DNA of 5,333 nucleotides from Paracoccaceae bacterium. Its GTDB lineage: Bacteria; Pseudomonadota; Alphaproteobacteria; Rhodobacterales; Rhodobacteraceae. The stretch is from positions 1-5,333 of the forward strand of contig JALQUQ010000199.1 of the NCBI GenBank assembly GCA_023263735.1. Reading direction: 5' to 3'. The position numbers and the translations under genes are program-made. The notes below the pieces were generated by a model. That model was given only the letters and a program-made list of their open reading frames with translations, did not search any database and was not told where the DNA came from. Positions within the stretch are counted from its first letter, which is position 1. Every line of letters begins with the position of its first letter. Shown piece after piece: positions 1 through 5,333 of the stretch.

Positions 1-371
1 GTCTTGCTGGACCCGCCCTTGAAATTGACCGTGGACCAGATTTGCAATTTGTCGCCCGGACGGCGGCCCGGCAGGAATTGCAGGGGGTCTTTGGCGTTTT
101 GCGCCAGCAGCTTTCGGATGGTCAGAATATCTTGGGCGGAATACAGGCGTTTGTTTCCGGGGCCTTGGTCCACCTCGGGGATGCGGCCGTCGAAATGGGC
201 TTTGCGCAGATAGCTGTCGCTGACCCGAAGCAGTTCGCTCACCTCGGGGCTGGTAAAGCTGCGCAGGGTTTTTTCCTCCTTTGGGGCAAGGAAGAGCTTT
301 GACATGTGGTCAAGGGCTTCGGACAGGCGCTCTGCGTCTGCCTTCAGCTTTGAATGAAGCACGGGGTGCAT
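1..371 (-). CDS. parA: Plasmid partition ATPase, ParA/RepA type (N-terminal part, cut by window edge)
   Basis: This is the N-terminal 123 codons of a ParA-family ATPase that segregates low-copy plasmids together with a ParB/RepB partner and a centromere site. The start at 371 begins MHPVLHSKL; an in-frame TAA lies a few codons upstream, so this is nearly the longest possible reading. An inner Met at 305 is the alternative, but the extra 22 residues (charged, helical, ending SEALDHM) look like the N-terminus of plasmid RepA/ParA proteins. Residues about 40-85 (FTSPEVSELLRVSDSYLRK, then a stretch ending KRLYSAQDI) resemble the MerR-like DNA-binding helix-turn-helix of this family. The frame reaches VNFKGGSSKT, the deviant Walker A loop, exactly at the window edge, so the rest of the ATPase domain is not visible. 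The ribosome binding site is weak (AGGCAAAG). ParA proteins of this type usually autorepress their operon. The family call is firm; choosing between RepA of a repABC plasmid and ParA of another replicon type is not possible here. Confidence 0.88.
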   Translation of the reverse strand, partial: MHPVLHSKLKADAERLSEALDHMSKLFLAPKEEKTLRSFTSPEVSELLRVSDSYLRKAHFDGRIPEVDQGPGNKRLYSAQDILTIRKLLAQNAKDPLQFLPGRRPGDKLQIWSTVNFKGGSSK

Positions 372-605
372 GGTCTTTGCCTGTTTTCTGCGGGCGGACT
401 TGCGTTACTGGCGCCCGTGTTGGGGTGGGGCGGTACAGGAACGCAGGATGCCGTGATTTGTTATTTTTCGCGTTACATGTATGTCGGCTGTTTTGCCGTC
501 GTTCAAGTGAAAATTACCGCGTGCTGTGGGCGGTTGGTCGCGCCTGGGCTGGCGGGGGCGGAAAATTCTTTATGTTGTGCCTGAAGGATGTTGCGTAAGC
601 CCCGG

Positions 606-641
606 ATTATAGGGGGTAAAAACCCGACACATTTATCCACA
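606..641 (-). promoter_or_regulatory. Candidate promoter for the partition gene, with inverted repeat and DnaA box in the -35 region
   Basis: On the minus strand a perfect TATAAT hexamer occupies 611-606. No good TTGACA is found 16-18 bp upstream; that place (about 629-634) is AAATGT and touches the edge of the DnaA box at 633-641. A short inverted repeat GGGT-4-ACCC (614-625) sits between the two. Transcription would start near 599 and give a leader of roughly 230 nt before the ATG at 371. A poor -35 with a perfect -10 would fit a promoter that needs an activator, possibly DnaA, but this is inference. Confidence 0.4.
633..641 (+). promoter_or_regulatory. Perfect DnaA box
   Basis: TTATCCACA at 633-641 matches the strong DnaA-box consensus at all nine positions. 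It is the only perfect copy I see in the region. Its place upstream of a plasmid partition gene suggests DnaA binding at a replicon origin or at the partition promoter. A single box is not enough to call an origin, and no iteron array was found. Confidence 0.6.
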
Positions 642-695
642 GGGTAGCCTTGGGCTTTTGGGGTCAGTGGGCGGCGAAACTGGGGGAAGTAACGC

Positions 696-721
696 GGAAA
701 ATCGCGAAACGGCGGTTTCGC
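696..721 (-). terminator. Possible Rho-independent terminator downstream of the hexosaminidase gene
   Basis: A perfect 7-bp inverted repeat GCGAAAC (704-710) / GTTTCGC (715-721) with a 4-nt loop lies about 100 bp past the stop of the GH20 gene. Read on the minus strand, the hairpin is followed by GATTTTCC, a short T run. The stem is short and the T run has only four residues and is displaced by two bases, so termination would be modest. It could instead be a protein-binding palindrome upstream of the partition gene. Confidence 0.3.
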
Positions 722-822
722 TGTTCTGCGGTGCGGGTTTTGGGATGGATTTCGGCGCGGGCTGCGTCACGGCAAAGCGGCGCTTGCGGCGGAAAACCGT
801 TCCTTTGGCAGCGCGCTCGGGG

Positions 823-2658
823 TCAGGCGGCCCCGTGGCGGTGCCAGCCGATCCGGTCAAAGAGGGGGGCATAGGCCCCGGCAAGAGCGCGCAGGCGGGG
901 GCCGGTGGTCTGGCCTGCGGGTTCCCAAGCCTTGGTCGCGATGCCAAGGATGCGGGGGGCGATCATCGCCTCGGCCTGCCAATCCTCGGTTGTGAATTCG
1001 CCCCAAAAGCAGGATTGAATGCCCGCGATCTGGGGGGCGATATCCTCGGCCCCTTTGGGAACCGGGTCCCAAGCGACGGTTGTTTCCAGCGCAATGACCC
1101 CGGCCCAAGTCGCGCCCCAATCCTGCGGATCGGCGGTGTGGGCCATGTCGAGATAAGCGTTTTGCGCAGGCGTCATCACCACGCGGTGCCCGGCCCGGGC
1201 GGCTGCGACGCCGGCGCCCTGACCTGTCCAACTGAACAAGAGGGCGTCATTGCCGATGCCCCCCTGGCACCCCTTGGCCGCCTCTTCCCATGCGGCGACC
1301 TTGATGCCCGATTGCCCCAGTTCGGTGGCCAGCCGGTTCAGCATCCAGCCCTGCACATCATCCGAGGTGGTCAGGCCTTGGCGTGCTTTCAGGGCGGCAA
1401 CGGCGGGCGAGCCTTCCCACGCGCCATGGGGGGCTTCGTCGGCACCCAGATGCAAAAGGCCCAGCGGGAACATCCCGGCGACCTCTTTGGCGAGGGGGAG
1501 GAGGGTATCCCACGTGGCGGGCACCGCCGGGTTGACGATGTTGTCGAGATAGCCCTGAACCGAGAATTCCTCGCCATTGTCGCCGGGGTCGCGCAGGCCG
1601 GGAAGGACCTTGACCATGGCATGCGAATGGGCGGGGATTTCGATTTCGGGCAAGACTTGAATGTGCAGGGCGTGGGCGCGGGCCAATACGGTTTCGACAT
1701 CGGCGGGCGAATAGCTGCCGCCTGCCCGGATGCCGCCGCCAAACACGCCGGGGATCGCTTCGCCTTCGCCCCGGTATTCGGTCAGTTGCCAAAGCCGGGG
1801 TTGGGAGGTGACTTGGAGGCGAAACGCCTCATCATCGGCAAAGTGCCAGTGAAAGCGGTTCATCTTCATCAACGCCATCAGGTCAAGCAGGCGGAGGATG
1901 AAGGGCAGGCCAAAGAAATGCCGCGCACAATCGAGATGTTGGCCGCGCCAGCCAAACCGGGGGCGGTCTGACAGGGTGCCGCAGGGCAAGGTGCCCGCGC
2001 CGGTTTCGCGCAGGGTCAGAAGCGTGATGCCCGCATGATGAAGCCCGGCCGAGTCGGCATGGGTGATCGTCAGCCCTTGGGGGGCAAGGGTCAGGCGATA
2101 GCTTTCGGGGGGCAGGTCAGGGTCGGGCGTGGCGGTTACGGCTGTGCCGCCCGGGCCGGTCAGCGGCGACAGGCCCAGCCGGGTGGCCAGCGCATCGACC
2201 TGATCAAGCCCCGGCAGGGGGGCGAGGGTGCTGAACGCCATGGTCGCGCCGGTGGGGGACCAGTGGTCGGGCTGCGGGATCAGGGGCAAGAGGCCATCGG
2301 GCCGGTCGATCGCAGGGGCCGGGGGGGCGGGGGGCAAGCCCAGATCGGTGCCGGGCGGCAAGGGCAGGCAATCTTTGCCCACGCGCAGATAGGCCCCCAG
2401 CGGCAGCCATGCCCGATTGCGCGGGGTATAGTCGGGGTTGTCATAGGCCAGCACCAGCCGGTGCGTTTGGCCGGGGGTAAGCGAGGGGAGCGCGACCTCG
2501 GCATAGCCTGCAAGCCTGCGCATCAGGACCCCGCCCGACACCACCTTGGGCGCGGCCATCAGCGAAAAGCACAAGACAGGCGCGGTCAAGGCGCGGTCGG
2601 TGCCGATGTCGCACAGGATATGGCGCCCGTCGATCCGGGTGGAAAAGCAGAGGGTCAT
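823..2658 (-). CDS. Beta-N-acetylhexosaminidase, glycoside hydrolase family 20, cytoplasmic
   Basis: A 611-residue GH20 enzyme, which removes terminal beta-linked GlcNAc or GalNAc by substrate-assisted catalysis through the 2-acetamido group. Residues 1-105 form a beta-rich N-terminal domain, followed by a Pro-rich linker (about 107-120), a GH20b-like domain (about 122-230) and the catalytic barrel (about 232-580). Visible landmarks: PRFGWRGQHLD with the substrate-binding Arg238, FHWHFADDE (269-277), LPEIEIPAHSHAM (336-348), the catalytic pair Asp407-Glu408 in HLGADEAP, AYLDM (Tyr502, Asp504), and FWGEF (Trp552, Glu554), which matches the family's usual WxE. All expected active-site residues appear intact. 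There is no signal peptide or lipobox, so it should act in the cytoplasm on imported oligosaccharides. The start codon overlaps the stop of the upstream regulator as ATGA, implying one transcript and coupled translation. The exact substrate (chitobiose, other GlcNAc glycosides, or GalNAc glycosides) cannot be read from sequence alone. Confidence 0.93.
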   Translation of the reverse strand: MTLCFSTRIDGRHILCDIGTDRALTAPVLCFSLMAAPKVVSGGVLMRRLAGYAEVALPSLTPGQTHRLVLAYDNPDYTPRNRAWLPLGAYLRVGKDCLPLPPGTDLGLPPAPPAPAIDRPDGLLPLIPQPDHWSPTGATMAFSTLAPLPGLDQVDALATRLGLSPLTGPGGTAVTATPDPDLPPESYRLTLAPQGLTITHADSAGLHHAGITLLTLRETGAGTLPCGTLSDRPRFGWRGQHLDCARHFFGLPFILRLLDLMALMKMNRFHWHFADDEAFRLQVTSQPRLWQLTEYRGEGEAIPGVFGGGIRAGGSYSPADVETVLARAHALHIQVLPEIEIPAHSHAMVKVLPGLRDPGDNGEEFSVQGYLDNIVNPAVPATWDTLLPLAKEVAGMFPLGLLHLGADEAPHGAWEGSPAVAALKARQGLTTSDDVQGWMLNRLATELGQSGIKVAAWEEAAKGCQGGIGNDALLFSWTGQGAGVAAARAGHRVVMTPAQNAYLDMAHTADPQDWGATWAGVIALETTVAWDPVPKGAEDIAPQIAGIQSCFWGEFTTEDWQAEAMIAPRILGIATKAWEPAGQTTGPRLRALAGAYAPLFDRIGWHRHGAA

Positions 2659-3416
2659 GGGGCATCCAATCGCAATTCGGCGATGAAATCATAGATGTCG
2701 CTGCGATAGAGGCCGCGGGTGAATTCGATCGGTCGGCCCGAGGGCAGATAGGCCGTGCGGTCGATGCGCAAGACGGCCGCCCCTTCGGCAAGGTTCAGCA
2801 GTTTGGCATCGGGGGCGGTCAGGTTGACGGCGGTGATGCGTTGCACGGCGCGGGTGGGCGCGCGACCCGTGGCCCGCAGCACATCGTAAAGCGAGGTTTC
2901 CACCGCCTCGGGGTCGGGCAAGACGTCGGAGGGCAGCGAGGACCATTCCAGCGCCAGCGGCGTATCATCGGCAAAGCGCAGGCGTTCGACCCGGGCCACC
3001 CGGTCGCCCGGCGGCAGGCCAAGGGCCATCATCTCATCCGGGCTGGGCAGGAACAGGCCCCGGCGCAAGATGCGGCTGGTCGAGGTCTTGCCGCGCTGGC
3101 GCATGTATTCGGTAAAGGAAAGCAGGGCCGAGAGCGAATGCTCCATCTTGGGTCGGGCCGGTTTGACGAATGTGCCCGCCCCGCGCCGCTGTTCCAACAC
3201 GCCATCTTCGACCAACTGGCTGACCGCCTTGCGGACGGTCACGCGGGAGACATCGGCGATCAGGGCCAAATCTCTTTCGGTCGGGAGTTGCGATTCCGGC
3301 GGCAAATCCCCGGCGGCAATGGCGGCCGACAGATGACGGTAAAGCTGTTCATATCGCGGCCCCCGCGCAGGCCGATACCAAGCGTCAGGGCGGTAGAGTG
3401 CCGTGTCATCATCCAT
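2655..3416 (-). CDS. GntR-family transcriptional regulator with UTRA domain (HutC subfamily)
   Basis: A one-component regulator of about 253 residues. An N-terminal winged helix-turn-helix (about residues 20-84) contains the GntR signatures LPTERDLA, SRVTVRKAVSQL and EQRRGAGTFV. A C-terminal UTRA effector domain (about 96-243) ends in the typical PIEFTRGLYRSDIYDF. UTRA regulators bind small molecules, often sugar phosphates or amino-sugar derivatives, and usually repress their own locus. Lying first in the operon with the GH20 gene and divergent from a sugar importer, it probably senses a product of the imported glycan, as NagR/DasR-type relatives do. I chose the ATG at 3416: GGGGG (3423-3427) lies six bases upstream. 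An in-frame ATG lies directly before it (3419) and another at 3458 would give 267 residues. Those added N-terminal codons include AGG, TCT and two AAT, unlike the GC-rich codon use of the gene, and AGG is the only ribosome-binding match there. The domain call is certain; the effector is inferred. Confidence 0.92.
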   Translation of the reverse strand: MDDDTALYRPDAWYRPARGPRYEQLYRHLSAAIAAGDLPPESQLPTERDLALIADVSRVTVRKAVSQLVEDGVLEQRRGAGTFVKPARPKMEHSLSALLSFTEYMRQRGKTSTSRILRRGLFLPSPDEMMALGLPPGDRVARVERLRFADDTPLALEWSSLPSDVLPDPEAVETSLYDVLRATGRAPTRAVQRITAVNLTAPDAKLLNLAEGAAVLRIDRTAYLPSGRPIEFTRGLYRSDIYDFIAELRLDAP

Positions 3417-3606
3417 CATCAGCCCCCGATTGGTATTCTTTTCATAAGACCTGTTCATCTGTCTTTGCCTAATTGGGGCATTTTTCTACCCAAAAACAAG
3501 AGGAATTCGCTGCTGGTCCAGTTTTTTCGCGTAATTGGTATTAAGATGGTAGCAGAACGAATTTTTGTTGGTATCTTTGCCTCACACACATGATTCGACC
3601 GGGATC

Positions 3607-3631
3607 GTCCGATGGGCGGGCCAGATCGGAC
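3607..3631 (+). other. Inverted repeat in the leader of the first permease gene
   Basis: GTCCGAT (3607-3613) and ATCGGAC (3625-3631) form a perfect 7-bp stem around an 11-nt G-rich loop. The hairpin ends eight bases before the GGAGG ribosome binding site (3640-3644). There is no T run after it, so it is not a terminator. It may influence transcript stability or translation of the permease, or be a protein-binding palindrome; no known riboswitch fold is recognised. Confidence 0.35.
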
Positions 3632-3639
3632 AAGCCTTG

Positions 3640-3644
3640 GGAGG
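3640..3644 (+). promoter_or_regulatory. Ribosome binding site deciding the first permease start
   Basis: GGAGG lies four bases before the ATG at 3649. It supports this start over an upstream in-frame ATG near 3565, whose 28 extra residues (many His, Gly and Ser) do not look like a permease N-terminus and would overlap the half-site array. Confidence 0.75.
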
Positions 3645-3648
3645 TCTG

Positions 3649-4575
3649 ATGACGATTGCCACCGAGACCATGGGCGGAAAGCGATTGCAGCGGCGCGAGC
3701 TTTCGGAGCGGGCCTTTGCCTATCTGCTGATTTCGCCTGCGATCCTGTTCATTGCCGTGATCGTTGTCTGGCCGCTGGTTGAAACGATCCGCCTGTCGTT
3801 TACCGACGCCACCTTGGGCGGCGAAAACTGGGTTGGGCTTTCGAATTATGCGGCGCTGATTGGCGATCCGAAATTCTGGCAGATCGTGGGTCGAACGTTT
3901 TACTGGATGGGGCTTTCGGTTGGGTTAAAGCTGATCGTCGGTCTGATCGGGGCTTCGCTGTTGAATGCGGCCATTCCGGGCAAGGCGCTGTTTCGGGTGC
4001 TGGTCATGCCGCCATGGGTCATTCCGATTGCCATCGGGGTGATCGGCTGGAAGTGGATGTACAACGGCTATTTCGGGCTGATTTCGGGGCTGTTGCAGGA
4101 ATTCGGGCTGGTCGAGGGGCGGATCGCGTTTCTGGCCACCAAGACCTCGGCCTTTTATTCGGCGGTTGTCACCGATGTCTGGGTGGGCACGCCCATGGTG
4201 ACGCTGTTCTTTCTGGCGGCGATGCAGGGCGTTTCGCGCGATCTGTACGAGGCAGCATGGGTGGATGGCGCGGGGCGCTGGTATCGGTTTCGCCGCATCA
4301 CCATTCCCCAGATCATGCCGGTGATCGTTTCAATGGCGCTCTTGTCGGCCATCTGGACCTTTAACAGCTTTGAAATCATCTGGATCCTGACCGAAGGCGG
4401 CCCGCGTGGGGCGACCACCACCTTGATCATCGATACCTACAAGGTCGCGATTTCGTCGCAACGCTTTGGCGAGGGGGCGGCGCGGGCGGTGGTGATCGTG
4501 GTTCTGCTGGCCGTGTTTTCCCTGTTTTACCTGTGGTTCCTGAACCGCATCAACCGCCGGTATGGAGCGAAATGA
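3649..4575 (+). CDS. Carbohydrate ABC transporter permease, CUT1 family (MalF-like/UgpA-like)
   Basis: A 308-residue inner-membrane permease of a binding-protein-dependent sugar importer. About six hydrophobic segments are visible (about 24-45, 84-106, 115-135, 168-190, 225-246, 279-297). The cytoplasmic EAA loop, which docks on the ATPase, is present as LYEAAWVDGAGRW at 199-211 with the conserved Gly207, followed by FRRITIPQIMP. The C-terminal part holds ILTEGGPRGAT, typical of MalF-type partners. Length and topology fit CUT1 permeases without the extra MalF periplasmic domain. It is the first gene of the plus-strand operon, diverging from the GntR/GH20 unit, and its stop overlaps the start of the second permease. 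Unusually, no substrate-binding protein precedes it. From the context I infer an oligosaccharide containing N-acetylhexosamine as substrate; the sequence itself only shows a CUT1 sugar permease. Confidence 0.92.
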   Translation: MTIATETMGGKRLQRRELSERAFAYLLISPAILFIAVIVVWPLVETIRLSFTDATLGGENWVGLSNYAALIGDPKFWQIVGRTFYWMGLSVGLKLIVGLIGASLLNAAIPGKALFRVLVMPPWVIPIAIGVIGWKWMYNGYFGLISGLLQEFGLVEGRIAFLATKTSAFYSAVVTDVWVGTPMVTLFFLAAMQGVSRDLYEAAWVDGAGRWYRFRRITIPQIMPVIVSMALLSAIWTFNSFEIIWILTEGGPRGATTTLIIDTYKVAISSQRFGEGAARAVVIVVLLAVFSLFYLWFLNRINRRYGAK

Positions 4576-5333
4576 TGCAGATCGAAAAGCTTTCCCTGCT
4601 GCAAAAGATTGGCGTGTATCTGGCGACCTTTGTGTTTCTGCTGTTCGTGCTGATGCCCTTTATCGAGATGCTGCGCGTGAGCCTGCGCCCGATGAGCCAT
4701 CTGATGACTGCCGATTTTACATGGTGGTCCGAGGATTTCAGCCTTCAGGCCTATCGCGACATGTGGACCACGGTGCCGCTGTTGGGTCGCTATATCTTTA
4801 ACTCGGTCTTTGTCGCCTCATCGGTGACGGCGATCACGATGGTGGTGGTGATCCCTGCGGCCTATGCCTATGCGCGGCTGGAATTTCCGTTCAAGGCGCT
4901 GTCGCTGGGCGGGTTTCTGGCGGTGAACATGTTCACGGGGGCCGTGCTGTTGATCCCGCTGTACCGGGTGTTGCGGTCGCTGGGGCTGTTGAATTCCTAT
5001 TGGGCGATGATCATTCCGGGGGTGGCTTTCCTGATCCCCACCGGCATCTGGCTGCTGCGGTCGTATCTGGAAAAGATCCCGCGCGAATTGGAAGAGGCCG
5101 CTTATGTCGATGGCGCCTCGCGTCTTTATACGCTGCGCCGGGTGGTGTTGCCGCTGGCGACGCCGGGGCTGATCGTGGTGGGCACGGCGGTGTTCATCGG
5201 GGCCTATGCGCAACAGTTCCTGTTTGCGATCACGTTCAACAATGTGCGCGAGATCCAACCGCTGCCCGCCGGGCTGTTTGAATTCGTGGGCTATCAGGAC
5301 ACGACGTGGAACGAACTGATGGCGGCGGCGCTG
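4572..5333 (+). CDS. Carbohydrate ABC transporter permease, CUT1 family (MalG-like/UgpE-like), 3' end cut by window
   Basis: The second permease of the importer. An open frame of 254 codons runs without a stop to the end of the window; CUT1 MalG-type permeases are usually about 270-300 residues, so only the last membrane segment and tail are missing. Hydrophobic segments lie at about 13-36, 75-100, 112-131, 143-163 and 196-219. The EAA loop is clear at 174-198 (EEAAYVDGASRLYTLRRVVLP), with Glu175 and Gly181. The usual SWNEF-like segment after the loop reads GAYAQQFLFAI here, a variant in which the Trp-Asn-Glu part is replaced. The ATG at 4572 overlaps the TGA of the first permease (ATGA); a second ATG follows immediately at 4575. 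The two permeases should form the heterodimeric membrane channel. The ATPase and binding protein are expected downstream or elsewhere. Confidence 0.9.
   Translation, partial: MMQIEKLSLLQKIGVYLATFVFLLFVLMPFIEMLRVSLRPMSHLMTADFTWWSEDFSLQAYRDMWTTVPLLGRYIFNSVFVASSVTAITMVVVIPAAYAYARLEFPFKALSLGGFLAVNMFTGAVLLIPLYRVLRSLGLLNSYWAMIIPGVAFLIPTGIWLLRSYLEKIPRELEEAAYVDGASRLYTLRRVVLPLATPGLIVVGTAVFIGAYAQQFLFAITFNNVREIQPLPAGLFEFVGYQDTTWNELMAAAL

Larger units (their letters stand above)
372..822. other. Gene-free region upstream of the partition gene; candidate promoter/origin-associated region
   Basis: About 450 bp with no convincing gene on either strand; the open frames crossing it give low-complexity, Arg/Gly/Cys-rich translations without family resemblance. 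The stretch from about 455 to 520 is richer in A and T than the surrounding DNA. The heptamer GCGTTAC occurs at 402-408 and 470-476, and its reverse complement at 689-695. A weak second promoter-like pair on the minus strand (TTGAAC at 501-506, CATACA at 478-483) lies nearer the partition gene. The stronger elements (DnaA box, TATAAT, hairpin) are listed separately. Being next to a partition gene and holding a DnaA box, the region could be part of a plasmid origin or simply the partition operon's control region. Confidence 0.5.
3417..3648. promoter_or_regulatory. Divergent intergenic control region with repeated TTGGTAT/TGGT half-sites (candidate GntR operator)
   Basis: This region separates the minus-strand regulator operon from the plus-strand permease operon and is clearly more AT-rich than the flanking genes. 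The heptamer TTGGTAT occurs at 3430-3436, 3535-3541 and 3568-3574, and its reverse complement ATACCAA at 3375-3381 inside the regulator gene. TGGT cores at 3514, 3536, 3547 and 3569 are spaced 22, 11 and 22 bp, so they face the same side of the helix. The first lies in CTGGTCCAG, which resembles the TGGTC half-site known from DasR-type GntR operators. No strong promoter pair stands out on either strand; TTGGTA at 3535-3540 could act as a plus-strand -35, with only a poor -10 beyond it. I infer that the regulator binds here and controls both transcripts. Confidence 0.5.

Noticed and set aside
281..598. Plus-strand open frame of 105 codons in the partition upstream region
   Set aside because: Cys/Arg/Gly-rich translation without motifs; it overlaps the start of the partition gene on the opposite strand.
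372..822. Plasmid iterons or parS-like centromere repeats near the partition gene
   Set aside because: I looked for tandem repeats and for GTT...AAC-type palindromes and found only scattered 7-mers and one short hairpin; no array is present.
658..1971. Long open frame on the plus strand (437 codons) opposite the hexosaminidase gene
   Set aside because: It lies antisense to a confident GH20 gene, its translation is Gly/Ala/Arg-rich without family motifs, and such long antisense frames are common in GC-rich DNA.
2035..2694. Plus-strand open frame of 219 codons opposite the N-terminal part of the hexosaminidase
   Set aside because: Antisense shadow with a Gly/Arg/Gln-rich translation and no recognisable domain.
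373..3582. TCTTTGCCT found three times (374-382, 3462-3470, 3574-3582), two of them as AGGCAAAGA just before minus-strand ATGs
   Set aside because: The two copies before ATGs may simply be weak ribosome binding sequences; a 9-mer shared by start regions is not enough to claim a regulatory link between the partition gene and the sugar locus.
2841..3593. Plus-strand open frame of 250 codons opposite the GntR regulator
   Set aside because: It is antisense to a clear GntR/UTRA gene, runs through the divergent promoter region, and has no family resemblance.
4818..5258. Minus-strand open frame of 146 codons opposite the second permease
   Set aside because: His/Gln/Arg-rich antisense shadow of a clear permease with an intact EAA loop.
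1..5333. CRISPR arrays, tRNA or rRNA genes, insertion sequences
   Set aside because: No regular repeat-spacer pattern, cloverleaf, rRNA-like segment, transposase or terminal inverted repeats could be seen.

Overview
The window looks like a piece of an extrachromosomal replicon (plasmid or chromid) from a high-GC alphaproteobacterium. Rhodobacteraceae/Paracoccaceae is my best guess. The evidence is the base composition, the style of the truncated ParA/RepA-type partition protein at the left edge, and a sugar-importer locus of the kind common on such replicons. Taxonomy and replicon type are inferences from family resemblance; no search was run.

Left part (1-822). A minus-strand plasmid partition ATPase (ParA/RepA type) runs off the left edge inside its Walker A P-loop. 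About 450 bp without a gene lie upstream of it. This gap holds a perfect DnaA box (633-641), a perfect TATAAT hexamer on the minus strand (606-611) with a small inverted repeat just upstream, and a hairpin (704-721) that may terminate the operon arriving from the right. I read it as the promoter and possibly an origin-associated regulatory region of the partition operon.

Middle (823-3416, minus strand). A GntR/UTRA (HutC-type) regulator and a GH20 beta-N-acetylhexosaminidase form a tight two-gene unit. The regulator's stop and the enzyme's start share an ATGA, which suggests translational coupling. The enzyme has no signal peptide and keeps the catalytic Asp-Glu pair, so it probably cleaves imported amino-sugar oligosaccharides in the cytoplasm.

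Right part (3417-5333). A divergent intergenic region separates the regulator from two plus-strand CUT1-type sugar ABC permeases, again with an ATGA overlap. The second permease is cut by the right edge. The intergenic region carries repeated TTGGTAT/TGGT half-sites, four of them in 11-bp register, which are good candidates for the GntR operator. A 7-bp-stem hairpin lies just upstream of the first permease's ribosome binding site.

Together the middle and right parts look like a regulated uptake-and-hydrolysis locus for beta-linked N-acetylhexosamine oligosaccharides (for example chitobiose or another GlcNAc/GalNAc glycoside). No substrate-binding protein or ATPase is inside the window. I see no clear evidence for a wholly new system. 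The least explained items are the phased half-site array and the DnaA box next to the partition promoter.
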